Shown here in pieces: positions 16,764 to 25,245 of a stretch of 55,893 nucleotides of DNA (position 1 is the first letter of the stretch; every line of letters starts with the position of its first letter). The notes below the pieces were generated by a model that had not been told where the DNA came from, made no database searches, and worked only from the letters and a program-made list of their open reading frames with translations. Source of the stretch: a candidate division FCPU426 bacterium. GTDB taxonomy: Bacteria > Oederibacteriota > Muellerivitia > Muellerivitales > Muellerivitaceae. Both the position numbers and the translations under genes were made by a program. Location of the stretch: contig JASHNQ010000021.1 in NCBI GenBank assembly GCA_030041545.1, positions 1-55,893 of the forward strand. Direction: 5' to 3'.

Positions 16764-17495
16764 ATGCGGCGGCTTTTCGGTTTTCTCATTTTCTTTTTCT
16801 CCCCTTTGGCCGTTTATCCTATTGCCGCGGATGAACCAACTCCGGACACCGGCCTTCGAACCGTTCAACCTCATTCCCCGGCGGAATCCATGAAACAAGT
16901 CGAAAAGGACCCCAGCTTCGTCGACATTTCCACCTTTCCCCACGTGCTCATCGACTTAAGGTACGCCGGCATCAACAACTTCATGAGGACGGATTTGTAC
17001 GGCCCCATCTACGGATCCAATCCCAAGGTCTTCCTGCATAAGGACGCGGCAGCCAAGCTCCTGAAGGCCGTCAAGTTCCTTCAAAAAGAAAAACCCGGTT
17101 GGTCTTTCTTGATTTTCGACGCCTTGAGGCCCCGCTCGGTCCAGTGGAAGATGTGGGAGAAGGTGAAGGACACCCCCCAGAGGAAGTACGTGGCCGACCC
17201 GGCCATCGGCTCGCCCCATAACTACGGCATGGCCGTGGATATCGGCTTGACGGACGGTAAGCACGGGGAATTGGACATGGGCACGGGTTTTGATTCCTTT
17301 ACGCCCCTGGCGGAACCCCGGCTCGAAAAAAAGTTGCTGAAGATGGGAAAGTTGACCCAGCAGCAGGTGGCCAACCGCCTGATCCTGCACAAAGTGATGA
17401 CCGACGCGGGATTCCTCCCGATTTCCCATGAGTGGTGGCACTTCAACGCCCTTCCGGAGCCGGAAATAAGGAAGAAGTACAGGATCGTGGAATAA
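16764..17495 (+). CDS. Secreted D-Ala-D-Ala dipeptidase, VanX/DdpX-like
   Basis: The 243 residues match peptidase family M15D. Key motifs are DLRYAGINNFMRTDLYG, FDALRPRSVQWKMW (substrate-binding Arg), SPHNYGMAVDIGL (zinc ligands His and Asp) and HEWWHFN (catalytic Glu and zinc His). Residues 1-22 (LFGFLIFFFSPLAVYPIAA) form a signal peptide, so unlike vancomycin-resistance VanX the enzyme is expected in the periplasm. It would then serve peptidoglycan turnover or dipeptide scavenging rather than resistance; that is inference. No vanHA-type genes are nearby. Confidence 0.88.
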   Translation: MRRLFGFLIFFFSPLAVYPIAADEPTPDTGLRTVQPHSPAESMKQVEKDPSFVDISTFPHVLIDLRYAGINNFMRTDLYGPIYGSNPKVFLHKDAAAKLLKAVKFLQKEKPGWSFLIFDALRPRSVQWKMWEKVKDTPQRKYVADPAIGSPHNYGMAVDIGLTDGKHGELDMGTGFDSFTPLAEPRLEKKLLKMGKLTQQQVANRLILHKVMTDAGFLPISHEWWHFNALPEPEIRKKYRIVE

Positions 17496-17644
17496 CATCC
17501 CCTGAATTTTCCTTCCAAAAAGACCTGTGGGCGGGGAGGGGTGACAGGTTACAATCATCGGCGAAAACAAGCGGGAGGGGACGCCTTAAGGAGCATCCTC
17601 CTCGCTGCGGGTGTTTTCGCCCGAATTTTAAAGGCGGTTTCTTC

Positions 17645-19174
17645 ATGCCAACCCCATCGGGGCGCGGTTTACCCCAACCCAACTGCCGTGGAAGAAACCG
17701 GGCTTGTTTGGCTCTCGTCCTGGGATTCCTCCTTTTAACCCCCACGGCCTTCTCCTTCGCCGGACAGGACCCCCTCCGCAAATCGCTCGTCAAGATTTTC
17801 ACGACCATCCAGCGGCCCAGCGGTTCCGAGCCGTGGAGGGTAGGGCCGGAGGAAAACGTCAGCGGCAGCGGCTGCATCCTGCCCGGCCACCGCATCCTCA
17901 CCAACGCCCACGTGGTTTCGGACCAAATCTTCGTCCAGGTGCTCAAGGACGGGGACACCCAAAAATACACGGCCAAGGTCGTGTCCGTGGCGCACGATTG
18001 CGACCTGGCCCTCTTGAAAGTCGAAGACCCGGATTTCTTCAAGGGCACCCGGCCCGTCACCTTCGGAGACCTGCCTTTCCTGAGGGACAAAGTCTATGTT
18101 TACGGCTACCCGGTGGGGGGCGAAGAACTTTCCATCACCGACGGGGTGGTGTCCCGCATCGAAGTGGTCACCTACAGCCATTCCATGAGGACCCTCCTGG
18201 GCGTGCAGACGGACGCCCCCATCAACCCCGGAAATTCGGGAGGGCCCGTTTTCAACAGGAACAGGAAAATGGTGGGGGTGGCCTTCCAGGGCTACAACGC
18301 CATCGTGGCCCAGAACACGGGCTACATCATCCCCACCCTTTTCATCCAAAAGTTCCTCACGGAAGTGAAGGCGGGTAGGGTCTACCGGGTGCCGGCCCTG
18401 GGGCTTTACGCCGAATCCATGGAAAACGAACCCTTGAGGGCCTATTACGGGATGAAAGGGGGACAGACCGGCGTCCTGGTGGCCCAAACCGTCTATGGCT
18501 CCTCATCGTGGGGGAAGGTGAAGGATAACGATGTGCTGCTTTCCATCGACGGCTATCCCATCGCCAACGACGGCACCATCCCCTTCCGCAATGGGGAGAG
18601 GTTGAACTTCCAATACCCCCTGGACCTGCACCTCGTGGGCGACGCGATCAAGCTCAAGGTCTTGAGGGATAGGAGGATCAAGACCCTGGTCCTCCGCCTG
18701 AAGGGTGAGGTCCGCCTGGTGCCTTTCCCCGTCTATGACCGCAAGCCGAGCTATTTCATTTTTGACGGCATCGTCTTCACCGAACTGGGGTGGGATTATT
18801 TCGAATCCGCCAAGAATCCCGACCCCCAATTCCTGGCCCTTTATTATTCCGGCCTGCCCTCGCCGCAACGCAAGCGCGTGGTACTGGTGGACCATATCAT
18901 TCCCCACGCCATCAACAAGGGCTACGGCGAGGACTATACGGACCTGATCGTGACCAAGGTGAACGGCGTCCCGATTTCCGAATTAAAGGACCTGCTCACC
19001 GCCTTCCAAAAGCCGGTGGGGGGCGTGCACGTCATCGAAATCGACAAGGCCTGGGACCTGGGCACCAAGATCGTCCTGAAGGCGGAGGGTTCCCAGCAGG
19101 CTACGGCCGAAATCCTAAAGCAAAACGACATTCCCAGCGACCGCTCGCCGGATTTGATGGGGGCGGCGAAATGA
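17645..19174 (+). CDS. Deg9-type HtrA serine protease (active copy)
   Basis: The protein has 509 residues. A signal sequence (about 20-40, LALVLGFLLLTPTAFS) leads to a trypsin-like domain with a complete triad: His89 in TNAHVV, Asp120 in CDLALLKV, Ser198 in PGNSGGP. Then come a PDZ domain (about 240-350; GVLVAQTVYGSSSWGKVKDNDVLLSIDGYPIA) and a second, divergent PDZ-like domain (about 360-500) of the kind found in plant Deg2/Deg9 proteases. The domain order and wording (GYIIP, IANDGTIPFRNGERL, NKGY) are strikingly like plant Deg9. The ATG at 17645 gives a proper signal peptide. Its stop overlaps the next gene by 4 bases. Role: periplasmic protein quality control, by family. Confidence 0.88.
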   Translation: MPTPSGRGLPQPNCRGRNRACLALVLGFLLLTPTAFSFAGQDPLRKSLVKIFTTIQRPSGSEPWRVGPEENVSGSGCILPGHRILTNAHVVSDQIFVQVLKDGDTQKYTAKVVSVAHDCDLALLKVEDPDFFKGTRPVTFGDLPFLRDKVYVYGYPVGGEELSITDGVVSRIEVVTYSHSMRTLLGVQTDAPINPGNSGGPVFNRNRKMVGVAFQGYNAIVAQNTGYIIPTLFIQKFLTEVKAGRVYRVPALGLYAESMENEPLRAYYGMKGGQTGVLVAQTVYGSSSWGKVKDNDVLLSIDGYPIANDGTIPFRNGERLNFQYPLDLHLVGDAIKLKVLRDRRIKTLVLRLKGEVRLVPFPVYDRKPSYFIFDGIVFTELGWDYFESAKNPDPQFLALYYSGLPSPQRKRVVLVDHIIPHAINKGYGEDYTDLIVTKVNGVPISELKDLLTAFQKPVGGVHVIEIDKAWDLGTKIVLKAEGSQQATAEILKQNDIPSDRSPDLMGAAK

Positions 19175-20808
19175 CCAACTTCCAATTTTTTTACCGCGAA
19201 GGCGCGAAGACCGCCAACAAAAAAATGAACCCCAATGGCAAAGAAAAAAGGATTGGTCTTTTGGCGATTTGGTTTCGGAATTTTGTTCTTCAAATCGTCG
19301 AGCCTTTCTTCGCGTTCTTCGGGACTTCGCGGTTAACGGCCCTTTTTGCCCGTTGGGTTGTTCTTGCCTTTTGCCTGGTTCTCCTGCCGGCCTGCCAGTT
19401 CATGCCGCTCAAGCCCCCGCCGCCTCCGGTGAAAAACATCGAAAAATCGGTCGTCAAGGTCTTCGCCACCTCCCAAAACGTGGATTTCGCCGAGCCCTGG
19501 AAGCCGGGTTCGGAGTTCTCCTTGGAAGGCTGCGGGACCCTATTGCTCGGGGGGCGGGTGTTGACCACCGCCCACTTGGTGGACAAGGCCAACTACATCG
19601 AAGTGCAGAAATTCGGGGAAACCAGGCGATACGTGGCCAAGGTCGAAAAACTGGCCTGCGACCTGGACCTGGCCCTGTTGTCCGTGGAAGACAAGGACTT
19701 TCCCGTTGGCGCCGAGCCGGTGGAATTCGGCGAACTGCCCCAACCCGGGGATAAGGTCGTCCTCCAGGGCGGGGACGAGCTTTCCAAAAAGGAAGACACG
19801 GTCTCGGGGCTGGACATGGTCTGGTCCTGGGAAGCGGAAACGGGAGTCCCGGCCCTTTTGACCGGGTCCGAAATCGGTGAAAAACTGCAGGGGTGCCCGG
19901 TGTTCAAAAACGGAAAGTTCGTGGGCCTGCCCTTTTCAGCCTGGCACAAGGATGAAAAGGTGGGCACGCTGGTTCCCGTCACCCTGGTGGCGGAATTCCT
20001 CAGGGCTGTTGAGGGCGGCCGGGACTATCCCGGCTTGGCGGACTTAGGCCTGGACACGCAAAACCTGAAAAGCCCCGACCTGAGGGCCTTTTACCAACTG
20101 CCGCCGGAAAAATCGGGTGTGGTGGTCACCCAGGTGCTTTATGGGGGATCCTCGGCGGGGGTTTTAAAAGAAGGCGACGTTATCACGGCCGTGGACGGCC
20201 ACACGGTGGACAACGAGGGCTATACCTTTTTGGACAAATTGGGGCGGGTTTCGGTGGACTACGTCATTTCGCTTAAACTGCCGGGGGAAACGGCCGATAT
20301 GGACGTCTCCCGGGGCGGCCAGCCCCTGAAGCTTCAGGTGCCCATCGGGACGGAACCCAAACTGGTACCTTACCGGCCGGACAACCGACACCCCACCTAT
20401 TACATGAACGCTGGCTTCGTCTTCGTCCCCTTGACCTACAACTACCTTTCGATGGATTGGAACAATATGAAGCCGGAACTGAAGGACATTTCCAACCGGG
20501 GCGTCTTGGGCCCGGAAAGGAAGCAAGTGGTGGTTTTAAGCCATGTCCTTCCCGCCGATATCAACGAGGGATACCACTATTTCGCCAACATCATCGTGGA
20601 CAAGGTGAACGGGCGACCCGTCGCCGGGATGAAGGACTTGGTCGAGGATTTCGCCCATCCGGAGGGCCGGTACGACGTCATCGAGTTCGACGACCACTCC
20701 TGGACCGGGTCCATGATCGTTTTTGACGCGAGGAAGGCCAAAAAAGCCACCCGGGAGATCATGCGGGACCTCAGCATCCCCGCTGACCGCTCGGAGGATT
20801 TGAAATAG
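19171..20808 (+). CDS. Deg9-like lipoprotein pseudoprotease (catalytic Ser lost)
   Basis: This is a paralogue of the preceding gene, 545 residues from the overlapping ATG. His135 (TTAHLV) and Asp166 (DLALL) are kept, but the GNSGGP motif has become KLQGCP, so the nucleophile is Gln240. It should not work as a serine protease. PDZ (about 290-380) and the Deg9-type C-terminal domain (about 395-540) remain intact. A lipobox LLPAC puts the lipid anchor at Cys75, far too deep for a normal signal peptide. Residues 1-55 are encoded largely by a family C repeat, and no standard start codon lies close before the hydrophobic segment, so the true start is uncertain. It may be a substrate-binding adaptor for its neighbour. 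Confidence 0.8.
   Translation: MTNFQFFYREGAKTANKKMNPNGKEKRIGLLAIWFRNFVLQIVEPFFAFFGTSRLTALFARWVVLAFCLVLLPACQFMPLKPPPPPVKNIEKSVVKVFATSQNVDFAEPWKPGSEFSLEGCGTLLLGGRVLTTAHLVDKANYIEVQKFGETRRYVAKVEKLACDLDLALLSVEDKDFPVGAEPVEFGELPQPGDKVVLQGGDELSKKEDTVSGLDMVWSWEAETGVPALLTGSEIGEKLQGCPVFKNGKFVGLPFSAWHKDEKVGTLVPVTLVAEFLRAVEGGRDYPGLADLGLDTQNLKSPDLRAFYQLPPEKSGVVVTQVLYGGSSAGVLKEGDVITAVDGHTVDNEGYTFLDKLGRVSVDYVISLKLPGETADMDVSRGGQPLKLQVPIGTEPKLVPYRPDNRHPTYYMNAGFVFVPLTYNYLSMDWNNMKPELKDISNRGVLGPERKQVVVLSHVLPADINEGYHYFANIIVDKVNGRPVAGMKDLVEDFAHPEGRYDVIEFDDHSWTGSMIVFDARKAKKATREIMRDLSIPADRSEDLK
19188..19342. repeat. Family C heptamer inverted repeat at a gene start
   Basis: The left arm ACCGCGAAGGCGCGAAGACC and the right arm, which reads TTAACCGCGAAGTCCCGAAG on the other strand, form an imperfect inverted repeat about 150 bases across. 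It lies within the apparent 5' end of the Deg9-like lipoprotein gene. Confidence 0.6.
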
Positions 20809-20848
20809 GAACGGTGGGCTGGGTTAGAACCTGTTTCAAAATCTCTTT

Positions 20849-20921
20849 CACCACGAAGTACACGAAGTAAAGACAATGCTTTTTCAAGACATCTCTGACT
20901 TACTTTGTGTACTTTGTGCCG
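20849..20921. repeat. CACGAAG inverted repeat between convergent genes
   Basis: CACGAAGTACACGAAGTAA near 20852 and, on the opposite strand near 20917, CACAAAGTACACAAAGTAA form arms with two mismatches. The repeat sits between the Deg9-like gene and the convergent PBP1A gene, where it could also act as a two-way transcription barrier. The rest of the 223-base gap shows nothing else. Confidence 0.6.
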
Positions 20922-21031
20922 ATTCACCTTACAAGAAGTTAATGAAATCGGTACTATACCGGCCTCTTTAACAGCTTTATGGAAGGTCGGCATGTGCCCT
21001 TTGTGGTAAGAGGTTGCTTTTGAAATGGCTT

Positions 21032-23245
21032 CTAGAAACCCTCGTCCGGGTAGGCTTCCTGGGCGCCGGTAGCCTTGGGGGCTTCCTCCTCGGCGCCCGG
21101 CGTGGTAGAGGCGCTGGCGGGGGCGGATTTGACCACGGGCTCGTCCATCTCCAGGATGTCACCGCCGGGTTGGGCTGAAACGCCGCCCGCGCCCGTCTCA
21201 CCCGGTACGGCCTCCTCGCCGCCGGATTCCGTGTGGAGGTTGCAGTAGCGGGTGGGCGCCGTTTCCTTCCTGAAAATCTCCTCGCGGGTGCGGGGGCAGT
21301 AGGTCGTGGCCAGTAGCCCCGAATCCAGGCAGATGCGCTTATAAACGAAATCGTTCTCCAGGCCCTTGGGCGGCTGGAAATCATCCGCGGGTTTTCCCTG
21401 CATGGCGGCCTTCATGAACTCCGCCCAGATGGGCGCGGCGGCTTCCCCGCCCGTCTGCTTTTTCCCAAGGCTTTCCCGCTCGTCATAGCCCAGCCACACG
21501 CCGCAGGCCAGGCTGGGGGTGAAGCCGATGAACCAGGCGTCCACGTTGTCATTGGTGGTGCCGGTCTTGCCGGCGGCGGGATAGGTGAACCCCAAGCGGC
21601 GGATGACCCGGCCCGTGCCCTGGTCAATGACGTCCTTCATTGTGTGTACCATGATGTAGGCCACCTCGGGGTCCAGCACCGGCTCGCCCGCGGGCGTGTT
21701 GTTTTCCAGGACCCGACCCGAGGCGTCCTTGACCGTCAGGATGGCGAAGGGTTCCACGCGCACCCCCGCGTTGTCGAAGGCCGAAAAGGCACGCACCATC
21801 TCCTCCAGCGTCACCTCGGAGGTCCCGAGCCCTAAGGTCAGGTTGGGCTTGATGGGAGTGGTTATCCCCAGGCGCCTCGCCACGCTGACCACGGGCTGGA
21901 TGCCGAGTTTTTCCAGGAGCTTGATGGTCACCACGTTGATGGAATACATGAGGGCCGTGTGGAGCGTGGTGGGTCCCCGGAACTTGCCGGAGAAATTCGT
22001 GGGACGCCAAGGCTGGCCCGTGATGGGGTCCGGGTAAACCACGGGCGTGTCCAGGAAGACGTCGGCCATGGTGTAGCCGTTTTCGATGGCGGCGGCGTAG
22101 ATGAAGGGCTTAAAGGCCGAGCCGGGTTGGCGGTGGGCCTGCATGGCGCGGTTGAACACGCTCTTGCGGTAGTCGATGCCGCCGATCATGGCGCGGATGG
22201 CGCCCGTGTGGGGGTCCATGGCCAGGAGCGCGCCCTGGATGGGCTGGTCCACGGGGATATTGGTGAGGCGGTTCTTCTGGGCCACGATCTCGGCGTTTGC
22301 CACGCCCTGGGAAAGGGACTGTTGGGCCGCTTCCTGCATCTTCAGGTCCAGGGTCGTGTAAACCGAAAGTCCTCCCTTATAGACCGCGTTGTCCCCGTAG
22401 CGGGCCACCAGCTGATCCCGGACATACTCCACGAAATAGGGGGCGTTCTGGACCTCGATCTTATTGAGCTCGATGGGGGTATTTCGGGCGTCGGTGGCAT
22501 CCTGTTGGGTGATGAACCCGTGGTCGGCCATGGTTTCCAAGACCAGGTTGCGGCGGGCCAGGGCCTCCAGGGGGTGCTTGTAGGCGTCGTATTCATTCGG
22601 CGCCTTGGGAAGGCTGGCCAGGTAGGCGCACTCCGGAAGGGTCAGGTCTTCCACGTGCTTGCCGAAATAGCTGCGGGCCGCCGATTCCACCCCATAGGCG
22701 CCCTCGCCCAGGTAAATCTGGTTCAGGTACATCTCCAGGATTTCCTTCTTGGTGTAATTGCGCTCGATCTGCAGGGCCAGGAGGATCTCGCGGATTTTCC
22801 GGGAAAAGGTCTTTTCGTGGGTCAGGAAGAGGTTGCGCGCCAGCTGCTGGGTCAGGGTGCTTCCACCCTGCAGCCGCTCGCCGCCCGAGCGGATGTTCTC
22901 GATGAAGGCCCGGACCATGCCGATGGGGTCCACCCCGATGTGGCGGTAGAAACGGTCGTCCTCAATGGCGATAAAGGCGTCCTGGAGGGTCTGGGGGATT
23001 TGTTGGAGGGGCACCAGGGTGCGCTGCTCCAGCCACAGCTGGCTGATGAGGTCGCCGTTGACGTCGTAAATGCGCGTGGCCTGGGAAGGGCTGGTGGTTT
23101 GCAAGAGTTTGATGTCGGGCAACTGCTGCAGTTGGGCGTAAAGGAAGCCGATGCCCACGCCGGCCAGGGCGAAGCCAACGGCGAATACCACTTTCAAGAA
23201 CGTGGTGAAAGGCCGGCGGGCCTTTTCGATTTTCTCGGTGGACAA
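21032..23245 (-). CDS. Penicillin-binding protein 1A
   Basis: This 737-residue bifunctional peptidoglycan synthase has a membrane anchor (about 15-37) and a GT51 transglycosylase domain (about 55-235) with catalytic Glu95 in EDDRFYRH and the GGSTLTQQLARN and RKIREILLALQIE motifs. The transpeptidase domain has Ser376 in SAFK, YSINVVT (SxN) and AGKTGTTND (KTG). The C-terminal 90 residues carry several cysteines (CLDSG, YCPRTR, YCNLH) and an Ala/Pro/Glu-rich tail. The start is a TTG with GAGGAAAG just upstream; no ATG fits. It is transcribed divergently from tyrS. Confidence 0.95.
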   Translation of the reverse strand: MSTEKIEKARRPFTTFLKVVFAVGFALAGVGIGFLYAQLQQLPDIKLLQTTSPSQATRIYDVNGDLISQLWLEQRTLVPLQQIPQTLQDAFIAIEDDRFYRHIGVDPIGMVRAFIENIRSGGERLQGGSTLTQQLARNLFLTHEKTFSRKIREILLALQIERNYTKKEILEMYLNQIYLGEGAYGVESAARSYFGKHVEDLTLPECAYLASLPKAPNEYDAYKHPLEALARRNLVLETMADHGFITQQDATDARNTPIELNKIEVQNAPYFVEYVRDQLVARYGDNAVYKGGLSVYTTLDLKMQEAAQQSLSQGVANAEIVAQKNRLTNIPVDQPIQGALLAMDPHTGAIRAMIGGIDYRKSVFNRAMQAHRQPGSAFKPFIYAAAIENGYTMADVFLDTPVVYPDPITGQPWRPTNFSGKFRGPTTLHTALMYSINVVTIKLLEKLGIQPVVSVARRLGITTPIKPNLTLGLGTSEVTLEEMVRAFSAFDNAGVRVEPFAILTVKDASGRVLENNTPAGEPVLDPEVAYIMVHTMKDVIDQGTGRVIRRLGFTYPAAGKTGTTNDNVDAWFIGFTPSLACGVWLGYDERESLGKKQTGGEAAAPIWAEFMKAAMQGKPADDFQPPKGLENDFVYKRICLDSGLLATTYCPRTREEIFRKETAPTRYCNLHTESGGEEAVPGETGAGGVSAQPGGDILEMDEPVVKSAPASASTTPGAEEEAPKATGAQEAYPDEGF

Positions 23246-23278
23246 ATCTTTCCTCGGAACGGGTAAGTTGAGCGGCTT

Positions 23279-23284
23279 ATTATA
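23279..23284 (-). promoter_or_regulatory. TATAAT -10 box for the PBP1A gene
   Basis: On the minus strand a perfect TATAAT lies 34 bases before the TTG start of the PBP1A gene, with TTGAAA about 15 bases further upstream as a close-spaced -35 candidate. The -10 box is convincing; the spacing is short. Confidence 0.45.
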
Positions 23285-23353
23285 GCCACGCCCCTTTCAT
23301 TTCAATAGCCCGTTCATGGCGCAAAGGGAGGGCATTTGTTATGATGTGGCGCC

Positions 23354-24640
23354 ATGAAAACAACTTTTCCCAAATCACCGGAACAACAACTGGAGGAACT
23401 TCTTCAGGGAACCGCTGAAGCCATCTCGAAACAAGAGCTTTTGGAAAAGCTCAAGGAATCCTACAAAGAGGGAAGGTCGCTCAAAATCAAACTGGGCATG
23501 GATCCTTCGGCTCCCGACATCCACTTGGGCCACACGGTGGTGCTGCGCAAACTCCGCCAATTCCAGGACCTCGGTCACAAGGTGCAGTTCTTGATCGGGG
23601 ATTTTACCGCCATGATCGGCGATCCCACCGGTAAGTCCGCCACCCGCAAGCCCCTGAGCCGTGAGGAAGTTGAAACCAACGCCAAGACCTATTTGGAGCA
23701 AGTCTACCGGGTCCTGGACAAGGACCCCGCCAAGATAGAAGTGCGCCGTAACAGCGAATGGTGCCGGCCCATGGCCTTTGACGATGTCATCCGGTTGGCT
23801 TCCCAATACACTGTGGCCCGGATCCTGGAGCGGGATGATTTTACCAACCGCATGAAGGAACAGCGCCCCATCAGCCTGCATGAGCTGCTTTATCCCCTCA
23901 TCCAAGGATACGATTCGGTGGTGCTTCAGTCGGACGTGGAAACGTGCGGGACCGACCAGAAATTCAACTGCCTGGTGGGCCGGGCGCTTCAGGAAGAAGC
24001 CGGCCAAAAGCCCGAGGTCATCCTGGCCATGCCCATTTTGGAGGGTTTGGATGGGGTCAAGAAGATGTCCAAAAGCCTTGGGAATTACGTGGGGGTGACG
24101 GACCCGCCCAATGAAATGTTCTCCAAACTCATGAGCGTTTCGGATGAATTGATGTGGAAATACTACGAGTTGCTTTCCGATTTGCCCCCCCAAATTCGGC
24201 AGGAGAGAAAAACCAAGGTGGCCCAAGGCCAATACCACCCTAAACAAGCCAAACAAGAATTGGCCAAGGAGATCGCCCAAAGGTTTTACGGGGAGACCAA
24301 GGCCAAGGAGGCTTGGGATTACTTCGAGAACCGACATTACATGGATAAATCAATTGATTATCCCCAAGTAACCATTGAGCCAGGTTCTTACAAGGCGGCA
24401 GATTTTTTAGTGAAAGTTGGTATTGCAAAAACAAAAAGCGACGCAAAAAGATTAATACAGCAAGGATCTGTTGAGTGCAGGTGGGAGGGAGAACAAGGTG
24501 GTGGCGGGGCTAAAATAACGAATTTTAATGAAGAAATTTTGATTGGAAGGCGAAGCGTCGATAAAGTTTCAACAGGTGGAAAGAGTGGAACGCTAATCCT
24601 TCGATCAGGAAAAGTTTTTTTAAAAGTAACGACGACGTAA
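23354..24640 (+). CDS. tyrS: Tyrosyl-tRNA synthetase
   Basis: The 428-residue class I synthetase is full length. The HIGH motif is HLGH (57-60); the KMSKS motif is KMSKS (237-241). The Rossmann core (40-270) is followed by an anticodon region and an S4 RNA-binding domain (about 350-428, [26 protein letters not shown]). The S4 part is unusual: it has an extra glycine-rich stretch ([10 protein letters not shown]) and a long connecting segment. From about base 24335 the sequence becomes clearly AT-richer, with different codon preference, so the 3' quarter looks to be of separate origin. The reading frame stays open across the switch. Confidence 0.95.
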   Translation: MKTTFPKSPEQQLEELLQGTAEAISKQELLEKLKESYKEGRSLKIKLGMDPSAPDIHLGHTVVLRKLRQFQDLGHKVQFLIGDFTAMIGDPTGKSATRKPLSREEVETNAKTYLEQVYRVLDKDPAKIEVRRNSEWCRPMAFDDVIRLASQYTVARILERDDFTNRMKEQRPISLHELLYPLIQGYDSVVLQSDVETCGTDQKFNCLVGRALQEEAGQKPEVILAMPILEGLDGVKKMSKSLGNYVGVTDPPNEMFSKLMSVSDELMWKYYELLSDLPPQIRQERKTKVAQGQYHPKQAKQELAKEIAQRFYGETKAKEAWDYFENRHYMDKSIDYPQVTIEPGSYKAADFLVKVGIAKTKSDAKRLIQQGSVECRWEGEQGGGGAKITNFNEEILIGRRSVDKVSTGGKSGTLILRSGKVFLKVTTT

Positions 24641-24654
24641 AAGCCTTTTCTATC

Positions 24655-24697
24655 TGTCATTGCGAGCCTCGAACTTTGAGGCGAAGCAACCCAGGTT
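24655..24697. repeat. REP-like hairpin (GTCATTGCGAG...GCGAAGCAA type)
   Basis: The block holds GTCATTGCGAGCCTCGAAC and TTGAGGCGAAGCAACCC, with a small stem CCTC/GAGG. It resembles the short GTCATTGCGAG-type palindromes scattered in many environmental genomes. It lies 13 bases before a GIY-YIG gene. Confidence 0.55.
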
Positions 24698-24709
24698 TAT
24701 GGGTGGTAT

Positions 24710-24949
24710 ATGCCTTACTTTGTTTACATTATGACAACGAAGCGTAACACGGCGCTCTATACTGGTGTGACAAACGACTTGAAAAAGCGAGCCGCCGAAC
24801 ATGCAATGGGAGTGACGAAAGGATTCACCAAGAAATACCATGTGAAAAAACTTGTTTATTACGAAATTTTTGAAGATGCAACTTCCGCTATAACAAGGGA
24901 GAAACAAATAAAAGGCGGATCACGTCAGAAAAAAATAAGTTCTTTTTGA
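24710..24949 (+). CDS. Small GIY-YIG endonuclease-domain protein
   Basis: The protein has 79 residues. The GIY-YIG core is complete in its first part: FVYIM, then LYTGVTNDLKKRAAEH with the conserved Tyr and Arg, and the REKQIKGGSRQKK signature with the metal-binding Glu. It is similar to YhbQ/UPF0213-type proteins. It stops soon after the RQKK motif, perhaps 10 or so residues shorter than many relatives, so it may be slightly truncated. It is AT-rich like the end of tyrS and follows a REP-like hairpin. The natural substrate is unknown. Confidence 0.8.
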   Translation: MPYFVYIMTTKRNTALYTGVTNDLKKRAAEHAMGVTKGFTKKYHVKKLVYYEIFEDATSAITREKQIKGGSRQKKISSF

Positions 24950-25245
24950 AGTTTATGGCTGCACAATAGGGAAAATCCTTAAATTCCCTCCTCGCTTAAA
25001 ACAAATAAAATCTCGTTTTTAGTAGCCTTCCTTCACGACCCTCCGTATAATTTTCACTAACAAAGGTTCGCTTTTTGGGAGATGCTTCCCCAAAAGCGGC
25101 CTTTTGTCGTTTTAGGGCCGATTTTTTCGCCGAAAAACCCTTGTTTTTCTGGCGTCCCGACCCATAAAAATTCCATCGAACGCCAAAAACAAAGAAATTT
25201 CAAAAAATTTCTTTTGTGAAGAAGACTTAAAACCGGGGTTTGAAA
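24950..25245. other. Intergenic region with several hairpins
   Basis: I see no convincing gene in these 296 bases. There is a near-perfect hairpin at about 25069-25096 (GCTTTTTGGG with CCCCAAAAGC) and another at about 25192-25217 (CAAAGAAATTT with AAATTTCTTTTG). They could belong to a terminator or to the yebC leader. Confidence 0.4.

Noticed and set aside
16764-17495. Vancomycin-resistance operon
   Set aside because: Only a VanX-like gene is present; no VanH, VanA-type ligase or VanRS regulators, and the protein has a signal peptide.
21959-23266. Plus-strand frame of 435 codons opposite the PBP1A gene
   Set aside because: Shadow of a gene with all its catalytic motifs on the other strand.
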